Assembly: GCA_036245805.1 (NCBI GenBank) | Contig: BTRK01000002.1 | Coordinates: forward strand, 30,209,151-30,273,150 | From: Pristionchus mayeri | Lineage: Eukaryota > Nematoda > Chromadorea > Rhabditida > Neodiplogasteridae | Direction: 5' to 3' | DNA: 64,000 nt | Part shown: piece after piece, positions 36,336-47,415 of the stretch | Position numbering within the stretch: the stretch's first letter is position 1 | Layout of the letters: each line of letters starts with the position of its first letter | Made by a program: the position numbers and the translations under genes | Notes under the pieces: model-generated | The model's database searches: none | The model's input: only the letters and a program-made list of their open reading frames with translations | What the model was told of the DNA's origin: nothing

Positions 36336-37559
36336 CTAAGAGCAGGTTGGGAACCGTTTTTGAATAAATTCTGCGAGGAATGTCAGCCAACCACGTTTGG
36401 TACCAGATTTATGCATGAAAAATATAATTGTAAGCGACTGGTGAGAGCCTGCTTAAAACGTTGTAAAAGGCTCGAGAGGCCTCGGGCGATCCGAAATAGT
36501 CGCCCCATTCCAACTTTTTCGGATCACGCTCGGCCTCACGAGCCTTTCACAACGGTCACGCTACGGGGAGTGAGAGCAGGTTGGGAACGGTTTTTGAATA
36601 AATTCTGCGAGGAATGTCAGTCAACCACGTTTGGTAACAGTTTTATGCATGGAAAATATAATTGTAAGCGACTGGTGAGAGCCTGCTTAAAACGTTGTAA
36701 AAGGCTCGTGAGGAATCGGGCGATCCGAAAAAGTTGGAATCGGGCTTCGCCCATTTCCAACTTTTTCAGATCGCCCTCGGCCTCTCGAGCCTTTCACAAC
36801 GCTCGCGCTGCGGGGAGTGAGAGCAGGTTGGGAACCGTTTTTGAATAATTTCTGCGAGGAATGTCAGTCAACCACGTTTGGTACCAGATTTATGCATGAA
36901 AAATATAATTGTAAGCGACTGGTGAGAGCCTGCTTAAAACGTTGTAAAAGGCTCGTGAGGAATCGGGCGATCCGAAAAAGTTGGAATCGGACTTCGCCCA
37001 ATTCCAACTTTTTCGGATCGCCCTCGGCCTCTTGAGCCTTTCACAACGCTCACGCTGCGGGGAGTAAGAGCAGGTTGGGAACCGTTTTTGAATAAATTCT
37101 GCTAGGAATGTCAGTCAACCACGTTTGGTACCAGATTTATGCATGAAAAATTTAATTGTAAGCGACTGGTGAGAGCCTGCTTAAAACGTTGTAAAAGACT
37201 CGTGAGGCCTCGGGCGATTCGAAAAAGTTGGAATCGGGCTTCGCCCAATTCCAACTTTTTCAGATCGCCCTCGGCCTCTCGAGCCTTTCACAACGCTCGC
37301 GCTGCGGGGAGTGAGAGCAGGTAGGGAACCGTTTTTGAATAAATTCTGCGAGGAATGTCAGCCAACCACGTTTGGTACCAGTTTTATGCATGAAAAATAT
37401 AATTGTAAGCGACTGGAGAGAGAGCCTGCTTAAAACGTTGTAAAAGGCTCGTGAGGAATCGGGCGATCCGAAAAAGTTGGAATCGGGCTTCGCCCATTTC
37501 CAACTTTTTCAGATCGCCCTCGGCCTCTCGAGCCTTTCACAACGCTCGCGCTGCGGGGA
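36336..37559 (+). repeat. Block H1: mosaic with 234-bp subtype 2
   Basis: Spacings are 234, 247, 247, 247 and 249. The 234-bp unit at 36336 is the first of subtype 2, 27 kb after the last subtype 1 unit. Its left arm GAGAGGCCTCGGG is a hybrid, with the type II T-to-A change but the type I TC. The unit at 37064 has CTGCTAGGAATG, a private change. Confidence 0.8.
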
Positions 37560-40500
37560 GTGAGAGCAGGTTGGGAACCGTTTTTGAATAATTTCTGCGA
37601 GGAATGTCAGTCAACCACGTTTGGTACCAGATTTATGCATGAAAAATATAATTGTAAGCGACTGGTGAGAGCCTGCTTAAAACGTTGTAAAAGGCTCGTG
37701 AGGAATCGGGCGATCCGAAAAAGTTGGAATCGGACTTCGCCCAATTCCAACTTTTTCGGATCGCCCTCGGCCTCTTGAGCCTTTCACAACGCTCACGCTG
37801 CGGGGAGTAAGAGCAGGTTGGGAACCGTTTTTGAATAAATTCTGCGAGGAATGTCAGCCAACCACGTTTGGTACCAGATTTATGCATGAAAAATATAATT
37901 GTAAGCGACTGGTGAGAGCCTGCTTAAAACGTTGTAAAAGGCTCGAGAGCCGAGGGCGATCCGAAAAAGTTGGAATCGGGCTTCGCCCAATTCCAACTTT
38001 TTCGGATCGCCCTCGGCCTCTCGAGCTTTTCACAACGCTCACGCTGCGGGGAGTAAGAGCAGGTTGGGAACCGTTTTTGAATAAATTCTGCGAGGAATGT
38101 CAGCAAACCACGTTTGGTAACAGTTGTATGCATGAAAAATATAATTGTAAGCGACTGGTGAGAGCCTGCTTAAAACGTTGTAAAAGGCTCGTGAGGCCTC
38201 GGGCGATCCGAAAAAGTTGGAATCGGGCTTCGCCCAATTCCAACTTTTTCGGATCGCCCTCGGCCTCTTGAGCCTTTCACAACGCTCGCGCTGCGGGGAC
38301 TAAGAGCAGGTTGGGAACCGTTTTTGAATAAATTCTGCGAGGAATGTCAGCCAACCACGTTTGGTACCAGATTTATGCATGAAAAATATAATTGTAAGCG
38401 ACTGGTGAGAGCCTGCTTAAAACGTTGTAAAAGGCTCGAGAGCCGAGGGCGATCCGAAAAAGTTGGAATCGGGCTTCGCCCAATTCCAACTTTTTCGGAT
38501 CGCCCTCGGCCTCTCGAGCTTTTCACAACGCTCACGCTGCGGGGAGTAAGAGCAGGTTGGGAACCGTTTTTGAATAAATTCTGCGAGGAATGTCAGCAAA
38601 CCACGTTTGGTAACAGTTGTATGCATGAAAAATATAATTGTAAGCGACTGGTGAGAGCCTGCTTAAAACGTTGTAAAAGGCTCGTGAGGCCTCGGGCGAT
38701 CCGAAAAAGTTGGAATCGGGCTTCGCCCAATTCCAACTTTTTCGGATCGCCCTCGGCCTCTTGAGCCTTTCACAACGCTCGCGCTGCGGGGACTAAGAGC
38801 AGGTTGGGAACCGTTTTTGAATAAATTCTGCGAGGAATGTCAGCCAACCACGTTTGGTACCAGATTTATGCATGAAAAATATAATTGTAAGCGACTGGTG
38901 AGAGCCTGCTTAAAACGTTGTAAAAGGCTCGTGAGGAATCGGGCGATCCGAAAAAGTTGGAATCGGGCTTCGCCCATTTCCAACTTTTTCAGATCGCCCT
39001 CGGCCTCTCGAGCCTTTCACAACGCTCGCGCTGCGGGGAGTGAGAGCAGGTTGGGAACCGTTTTTGAATAATTTCTGCGAGGAATGTCAGTCAACCACGT
39101 TTGGTACCAGATTTATGCATGAAAAATATAATTGTAAGCGACTGGTGAGAGCCTGCTTAAAACGTTGTAAAAGGCTCGTGAGGAATCGGGCGATCCGAAA
39201 AAGTTGGAATCGGACTTCGCCCAATTCCAACTTTTTCGGATCGCCCTCGGCCTCTTGAGCCTTTCACAACGCTCACGCTGCGGGGAGTAAGAGCAGGTTG
39301 GGAACCGTTTTTGAATAAATTCTGCGAGGAATGTCAGCCAACCACGTTTGGTACCAGATTTATGCATGAAAAATATAATTGTAAGCGACTGGTGAGAGCC
39401 TGCTTAAAACGTTGTAAAAGGCTCGAGAGCCGAGGGCGATCCGAAAAAGTTGGAATCGGGCTTCGCCCAATTCCAACTTTTTCGGATCGCCCTCGGCCTC
39501 TCGAGCTTTTCACAACGCTCACGCTGCGGGGAGTAAGAGCAGGTTGGGAACCGTTTTTGAATAAATTCTGCGAGGAATGTCAGCAAACCACGTTTGGTAA
39601 CAGTTGTATGCATGAAAAATATAATTGTAAGCGACTGGTGAGAGCCTGCTTAAAACGTTGTAAAAGGCTCGTGAGGCCTCGGGCGATCCGAAAAAGTTGG
39701 AATCGGGCTTCGCCCAATTCCAACTTTTTCGGATCGCCCTCGGCCTCTTGAGCCTTTCACAACGCTCGCGCTGCGGGGACTAAGAGCAGGTTGGGAACCG
39801 TTTTTGAATAAATTCTGCGAGGAATGTCAGCCAACCACGTTTGGTACCAGATTTATGCATGAAAAATATAATTGTAAGCGACTGGTGAGAGCCTGCTTAA
39901 AACGTTGTAAAAGGCTCGTGAGGAATCGGGCGATCCGAAAAAGTTGGAATCGGACTTCGCCCAATTCCAACTTTTTCGGATCGCCCTCGGCCTCTTGAGC
40001 CTTTCACAACGCTCACGCTGCGGGGAGTAAGAGCAGGTTGGGAACCGTTTTTGAATAAATTCTGCGAGGAATGTCAGCCAACCACGTTTGGTACCAGATT
40101 TATGCATGAAAAATATAATTGTAAGCGACTGGTGAGAGCCTGCTTAAAACGTTGTAAAAGGCTCGTGAGGCCTCGGGCGATCCGAAAAAGTTGGAATCGG
40201 GCTTCGCCCAATTCCAACTTTTTCGGATCGCCCTCGGCCTCTTGAGCCTTTCACAACGCTCGCGCTGCGGGGACTAAGAGCAGGTTGGGAACCGTTTTTG
40301 AATAAATTCTGCGAGGAATGTCAGCCAACCACGTTTGGTACCAGATTTATGCATGAAAAATATAATTGTAAGCGACTGGTGAGAGCCTGCTTAAAACGTT
40401 GTAAAAGGCTCGAGAGCCGAGGGCGATCCGAAAAAGTTGGAATCGGGCTTCGCCCAATTCCAACTTTTTCGGATCGCCCTCGGCCTCTCGAGCTTTTCAC

Positions 40501-41753
40501 AACGCTCACGCTGCGGGGAGTAAGAGCAGGTTGGGAACCGTTTTTGAATAAATTCTGCGAGGAATGTCAGCAAACCACGTTTGGTAACAGTTGTATGCAT
40601 GAAAAATATAATTGTAAGCGACTGGTGAGAGCCTGCTTAAAACGTTGTAAAAGGCTCGTGAGGCCTCGGGCGATCCGAAAAAGTTGGAATCGGGCTTCGC
40701 CCAATTCCAACTTTTTCGGATCGCCCTCGGCCTCTTGAGCCTTTCACAACGCTCGCGCTGCGGGGACTAAGAGCAGGTTGGGAACCGTTTTTGAATAAAT
40801 TCTGCGAGGAATGTCAGCCAACCACGTTTGGTACCAGATTTATGCATGAAAAATATAATTGTAAGCGACTGGTGAGAGCCTGCTTAAAACGTTGTAAAAG
40901 GCTCGTGAGGAATCGGGCGATCCGAAAAAGTTGGAATCGGGCTTCGCCCATTTCCAACTTTTTCAGATCGCCCTCGGCCTCTCGAGCCTTTCACAACGCT
41001 CGCGCTGCGGGGAGTGAGAGCAGGTTGGGAACCGTTTTTGAATAATTTCTGCGAGGAATGTCAGTCAACCACGTTTGGTACCAGATTTATGCATGAAAAA
41101 TATAATTGTAAGCGACTGGTGAGAGCCTGCTTAAAACGTTGTAAAAGGCTCGTGAGGAATCGGGCGATCCGAAAAAGTTGGAATCGGACTTCGCCCAATT
41201 CCAACTTTTTCGGATCGCCCTCGGCCTCTTGAGCCTTTCACAACGCTCACGCTGCGGGGAGTAAGAGCAGGTTGGGAACCGTTTTTGAATAAATTCTGCG
41301 AGGAATGTCAGCCAACCACGTTTGGTACCAGATTTATGCATGAAAAATATAATTGTAAGCGACTGGTGAGAGCCTGCTTAAAACGTTGTAAAAGGCTCGA
41401 GAGCCGAGGGCGATCCGAAAAAGTTGGAATCGGGCTTCGCCCAATTCCAACTTTTTCGGATCGCCCTCGGCCTCTCGAGCTTTTCACAACGCTCACGCTG
41501 CGGGGAGTAAGAGCAGGTTGGGAACCGTTTTTGAATAAATTCTGCGAGGAATGTCAGCAAACCACGTTTGGTAACAGTTGTATGCATGAAAAATATAATT
41601 GTAAGCGACTGGTGAGAGCCTGCTTAAAACGTTGTAAAAGGCTCGTGAGGCCTCGGGCGATCCGAAAAAGTTGGAATCGGGCTTCGCCCAATTCCAACTT
41701 TTTCGGATCGCCCTCGGCCTCTTGAGCCTTTCACAACGCTCGCGCTGCGGGGA
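37560..41753 (+). repeat. Block H2: 987-bp tetramer higher-order repeat (three 247-bp units and one of 246)
   Basis: A tetramer with markers CCCATTTCC; AATAATTTC plus GGACTTCGCC; CTCGAGAGCCGAGGG; and GTCAGCAAACC plus GGGGACTAAG occupies 38793-39779 and 40767-41753. Between them a related 987-bp set (39780-40766) has two substituted units. A 493-bp dimer (37807-38299 and 38300-38792) precedes them. No hairpin-less unit is present. Confidence 0.85.
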
Positions 41754-43479
41754 CTAAGAGCAGGTTGGGAACCGTTTTTGAATAAATTCTGCGAGGAATG
41801 TCAGCCAACCACGTTTGGTACCAGATTTATGCATGAAAAATATAATTGTAAGCGACTGGTGAGAGCCTGCTTAAAACGTTGTAAAAGGCTCGAGAGCCGA
41901 GGGCGATCCGAAAAAGTTGGAATCGGGCTTCGCCCAATTCCAACTTTTTCGGATCGCCCTCGGCCTCTCGAGCTTTTCACAACGCTCACGCTGCGGGGAG
42001 TAAGAGCAGGTTGGGAACCGTTTTTGAATAAATTCTGCGAGGAATGTCAGCAAACCACGTTTGGTAACAGTTGTATGCATGAAAAATATAATTGTAAGCG
42101 ACTGGTGAGAGCCTGCTTAAAACGTTGTAAAAGGCTCGTGAGGCCTCGGGCGATTCGAAAAAGTTGGCATCGGGCTTCGCCCCATTCCAACTTTTTCAGA
42201 TCGACCTCGGCCTCACGAGCCTTTCACAACGCTCACGCTGCGGGGAGTGAGAGCAGGTTGGGAACCGTTTTTGAATAAATTCTGCGAGGAATGTCAGTCA
42301 ACCACGTTTGGTACCAGATTTATGCATGAAAAATATAATTGTAAGCGACTGGTGAGAGCCTGCTTAAAACGTTGTAAAAGGCTCGTGAGGAATCGGGCGA
42401 TCCGAAAAAGTTGGAATCGGACTTCGCCCAATTCCAACTTTTTCGGATCGCCCTCGGCCTCTTGAGCCTTTCACAACGCTCACGCTGCGGGGAGTAAGAG
42501 CAGGTTGGGAACCGTTTTTGAATAAATTCTGCGAGGAATGTCAGCCAACCACGTTTGGTACCAGATTTATGCATGAAAAATATAATTGTAAGCGACTGGT
42601 GAGAGCCTGCTTAAAACGTTGTAAAAGGCTCGAGAGCCGAGGGCGATCCGAAAAAGTTGGAATCGGGCTTCGCCCAATTCCAACTTTTTCGGATCGCCCT
42701 CGGCCTCTCGAGCTTTTCACAACGCTCACGCTGCGGGGAGTAAGAGCAGGTTGGGAACCGTTTTTGAATAAATTCTGCGAGGAATGTCAGCAAACCACGT
42801 TTGGTAACAGTTGTATGCATGAAAAATATAATTGTAAGCGACTGGTGAGAGCCTGCTTAAAACGTTGTAAAAGGCTCGTGAGGCCTCGGGCGATCCGAAA
42901 AAGTTGGAATCGGGCTTCGCCCAATTCCAACTTTTTCGGATCGCCCTCGGCCTCTTGAGCCTTTCACAACGCTCGCGCTGCGGGGACTAAGAGCAGGTTG
43001 GGAACCGTTTTTGAATAAATTCTGCGAGGAATGTCAGCCAACCACGTTTGGTACCAGATTTATGCATGAAAAATATAATTGTAAGCGACTGGTGAGAGCC
43101 TGCTTAAAACGTTGTAAAAGGCTCGAGAGCCGAGGGCGATCCGAAAAAGTTGGAATCGGGCTTCGCCCAATTCCAACTTTTTCGGATCGCCCTCGGCCTC
43201 TCGAGCTTTTCACAACGCTCACGCTGCGGGGAGTAAGAGCAGGTTGGGAACCGTTTTTGAATAAATTCTGCGAGGAATGTCAGCAAACCACGTTTGGTAA
43301 CAGTTGTATGCATGAAAAATATAATTGTAAGCGACTGGTGAGAGCCTGCTTAAAACGTTGTAAAAGGCTCGTGAGGCCTCGGGCGATTCGAAAAAGTTGG
43401 CATCGGGCTTCGCCCCATTCCAACTTTTTCAGATCGACCTCGGCCTCACGAGCCTTTCACAACGCTCACGCTGCGGGGA
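41754..43479 (+). repeat. Block H3: 1233-bp pentamer higher-order repeat
   Basis: Spacings from 41754 are 246, 247, 247, 246 and 247, then the same order restarts at 42987. Both copies carry the private AGATCGACCTCGG in the right arm (about 42200 and 43433). The second copy runs into block I, which shares the same length class but has different markers. Confidence 0.83.
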
Positions 43480-46400
43480 GTGAGAGCAGGTTGGGAACCG
43501 TTTTTGAATAAATTCTGCGAGGAATGTCAGTCAACCACGTTTGGTACCAGATTTATGCATGAAAAATATAATTGTAAGCGACTGGTGAGAGCCTGCTTAA
43601 AACGTTGTAAAAGGCTCGTGAGCCCTCGGGCGATTCGAAAAAGTTGGCATCGGGCTTTGCCCCATTCCAACTTTTTCAGATCGCCCTCGGCCTCACGAGC
43701 CTTTCACAACGCTCACGCTGCGGGGAGTGAGAGCAGGTTGGGAACCGTTTTTTGAATAAATTCTGCGAGGAATGTAAGTCAACCACGTTTGGTACCAGAT
43801 TTATGCATGCAAAATATAATTGTAAGCGACTGGTGAGAGCCTGCTTAAAACGTTGTAAAAGGCTCGTGAGGCCTCGGGCGATTCGAAAAAGTTGGCATCG
43901 GGCTTCGCCCCATTCCAACTTTTTCGGATCGCCTTCGGCCTCACGAGCCTTTCACAACGCTCACGATGCGGGGAGTAAGAGCAGGTTGGGAACCGTTTTT
44001 GAATAAATTCTGCGAGGAATGTAAGTCAACCACGTTTGGTACCAGATTTATGCATGAAAAATATAATTGTAAGCGACTGGTGAGAGCCTGCTTAAAACGT
44101 TGTAAAAGGCTCGTGAGGCCTCGGGCGATTCGAAAAAGTTGGCATCGGGCTTCGCCCCATTCCAACTTTTTCGGATCGCCTTCGGCCTCACGAGCCTTTC
44201 ACAACGCTCACGATGCGGGGAGCAAGAGCAGGTTGGGAACCGTTTTTGAATAAATTCTGCGAGGAATGTAAGTCAACCACGTTTGGTACCAGATTTATGC
44301 ATGAAAAATATAATTGTAAGCGACTGGTGAGAGCCTGCTTAAAACGTTGTAAAAGGCTCGTGAGGCCTCGGGCGATTCGAAAAAGTTGGCATCGGGCTTC
44401 GCCCCATTCCAACTTTTTCGGATCGCCTTCGGCCTCACGAGCCTTTCACAACGCTCACGATGCGGGGAGCAAGAGCAGGTTGGGAACCGTTTTTGAATAA
44501 ATTCTGCGAGGAATGTAAGTCAACCACGTTTGGTACCAGATTTATGCATGAAAAATATAATTGTAAGCGACTGGTGAGAGCCTGCTTAAAACGTTGTAAA
44601 AGGCTCGTGAGGCCTCGGGCGATTCGAAAAAGTTGGCATCGGGCTTCGCCCCATTCCAACTTTTTCAGATCGCCCTCGGCCTCACGAGCCTTTCACAACG
44701 CTCACGCTGCGGGGAGTGAGCGCAGGTTGGGAACCGTTTTTGAATAAATTCTGCGAGGAATGTAAGTCAACCACGTTTGGTAACAGTTTTATGCATGGAA
44801 AATATAATTGTAAGCGACTGGTGAGAGCCTGCTTAAAACGTTGTAAAAGGCTCGTGAGCCCTCGGGCGATTCGAAAAAGTTGGCATCGGGCTTTGCCCCA
44901 TTCCAACTTTTTCAGATCGCCCTCGGCCTCACGAGCCTTTCACAACGCTCACGCTGCGGGGAGTGAGAGCAGGTTGGGAACCGTTTTTTGAATAAATTCT
45001 GCGAGGAATGTAAGTCAACCACGTTTGGTACCAGATTTATGCATGCAAAATATAATTGTAAGCGACTGGTGAGAGCCTGCTTAAAACGTTGTAAAAGGCT
45101 CGTGAGGCCTCGGGCGATTCGAAAAAGTTGGCATCGGGCTCCCCATTCCAACTTTTTCGGATCGCCTTCGGCCTCACGAGCCTTTCACAACGCTCACGAT
45201 GCGGGGAGTAAGAGCAGGTTGGGAACCGTTTTTGAATAAATTCTGCGAGGAATGTAAGTCAACCACGTTTGGTACCAGATTTATGCATGAAAAATATAAT
45301 TGTAAGCGACTGGTGAGAGCCTGCTTAAAACGTTGTAAAAGGCTCGTGAGGCCTCGGGCGATTCGAAAAAGTTGGCATCGGGCTTCGCCCCATTCCAACT
45401 TTTTCGGATCGCCTTCGGCCTCACGAGCCTTTCACAACGCTCACGATGCGGGGAGCAAGAGCAGGTTGGGAACCGTTTTTGAATAAATTCTGCGAGGAAT
45501 GTAAGTCAACCACGTTTGGTACCAGATTTATGCATGAAAAATATAATTGTAAGCGACTGGTGAGAGCCTGCTTAAAACGTTGTAAAAGGCTCGTGAGGCC
45601 TCGGGCGATTCGAAAAAGTTGGCATCGGGCTTCGCCCCATTCCAACTTTTTCGGATCGCCTTCGGCCTCACGAGCCTTTCACAACGCTCACGATGCGGGG
45701 AGCAAGAGCAGGTTGGGAACCGTTTTTGAATAAATTCTGCGAGGAATGTAAGTCAACCACGTTTGGTACCAGATTTATGCATGAAAAATATAATTGTAAG
45801 CGACTGGTGAGAGCCTGCTTAAAACGTTGTAAAAGGCTCGTGAGGCCTCGGGCGATTCGAAAAAGTTGGCATCGGGCTTCGCCCCATTCCAACTTTTTCA
45901 GATCGCCCTCGGCCTCACGAGCCTTTCACAACGCTCACGCTGCGGGGAGTGAGCGCAGGTTGGGAACCGTTTTTGAATAAATTCTGCGAGGAATGTAAGT
46001 CAACCACGTTTGGTAACAGTTTTATGCATGGAAAATATAATTGTAAGCGACTGGTGAGAGCCTGCTTAAAACGTTGTAAAAGGCTCGTGAGCCCTCGGGC
46101 GATTCGAAAAAGTTGGCATCGGGCTTTGCCCCATTCCAACTTTTTCAGATCGCCCTCGGCCTCACGAGCCTTTCACAACGCTCACGCTGCGGGGAGTGAG
46201 AGCAGGTTGGGAACCGTTTTTTGAATAAATTCTGCGAGGAATGTAAGTCAACCACGTTTGGTACCAGATTTATGCATGCAAAATATAATTGTAAGCGACT
46301 GGTGAGAGCCTGCTTAAAACGTTGTAAAAGGCTCGTGAGGCCTCGGGCGATTCGAAAAAGTTGGCATCGGGCTCCCCATTCCAACTTTTTCGGATCGCCT

Positions 46401-47181
46401 TCGGCCTCACGAGCCTTTCACAACGCTCACGATGCGGGGAGTAAGAGCAGGTTGGGAACCGTTTTTGAATAAATTCTGCGAGGAATGTAAGTCAACCACG
46501 TTTGGTACCAGATTTATGCATGAAAAATATAATTGTAAGCGACTGGTGAGAGCCTGCTTAAAACGTTGTAAAAGGCTCGTGAGGCCTCGGGCGATTCGAA
46601 AAAGTTGGCATCGGGCTTCGCCCCATTCCAACTTTTTCGGATCGCCTTCGGCCTCACGAGCCTTTCACAACGCTCACGATGCGGGGAGCAAGAGCAGGTT
46701 GGGAACCGTTTTTGAATAAATTCTGCGAGGAATGTAAGTCAACCACGTTTGGTACCAGATTTATGCATGAAAAATATAATTGTAAGCGACTGGTGAGAGC
46801 CTGCTTAAAACGTTGTAAAAGGCTCGTGAGGCCTCGGGCGATTCGAAAAAGTTGGCATCGGGCTTCGCCCCATTCCAACTTTTTCGGATCGCCTTCGGCC
46901 TCAGGAGCCTTTCACAACGCTCACGATGCGGGGAGCAAGAGCAGGTTGGGAACCGTTTTTGAATAAATTCTGCGAGGAATGTAAGTCAACCACGTTTGGT
47001 ACCAGATTTATGCATGAAAAATATAATTGTAAGCGACTGGTGAGAGCCTGCTTAAAACGTTGTAAAAGGCTCGTGAGGCCTCGGGCGATTCGAAAAAGTT
47101 GGCATCGGGCTTCGCCCCATTCCAACTTTTTCAGATCGCCCTCGGCCTCACGAGCCTTTCACAACGCTCACGCTGCGGGGA
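43480..47181 (+). repeat. Block I: 1236/1233-bp pentamer higher-order repeat, three copies
   Basis: Copies are 43480-44715 (1236 bp), 44716-45948 (1233 bp) and 45949-47181 (1233 bp). Private markers are GTAAGTCAACC, CACGATGCGGGGAGCAAGAG, GTGAGCCCTCGGG, GGGCTTTGCCCC, a T6 run and ATGCATGCAAAAT. Copies 2 and 3 share a 3-bp apex deletion (GGGCTCCCC instead of GGGCTTCGCCCC) that copy 1 lacks, so copies 2 and 3 are sisters and copy 1 keeps the older state. Copy 3 has a private CAGGAGCC at about 46913. Confidence 0.9.
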
Positions 47182-47415
47182 GTGAGCGCAGGTTGGGAAC
47201 CGTTTTTGAATAAATTCTGCGAGGAATGTAAGTCAACCACGTTTGGTAACAGTTTTATGCATGGAAAATATAATTGTAAGCGACTGGTGAGAGCCTGCTT
47301 AAAACGTTGTAAAAGGCTCGTGAGGCCTCGGGCGATCCGAAATAGTCGCCCCATTCCAACTTTTTCGGATCACGCTCGGCCTCACGAGCCTTTCACAACG
47401 GTCACGCTACGGGGA
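47182..47415 (+). repeat. 234-bp monomer, apex-deleted subtype 2
   Basis: This has the same 13-bp apex deletion and CAACGGTCACG marker as subtype 1, plus derived changes GAAATAGTCGCC, GGATCACGCTCGG and GCTACGGGG, and GGGAACGGTTTTT in the next linker. Subtype 2 units start at 36336, 47182, 48935, 49910, 52834 and 56569. The shared deletion and marker imply one origin for both subtypes, with subtype 2 diverging later and then spreading. Confidence 0.88.
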
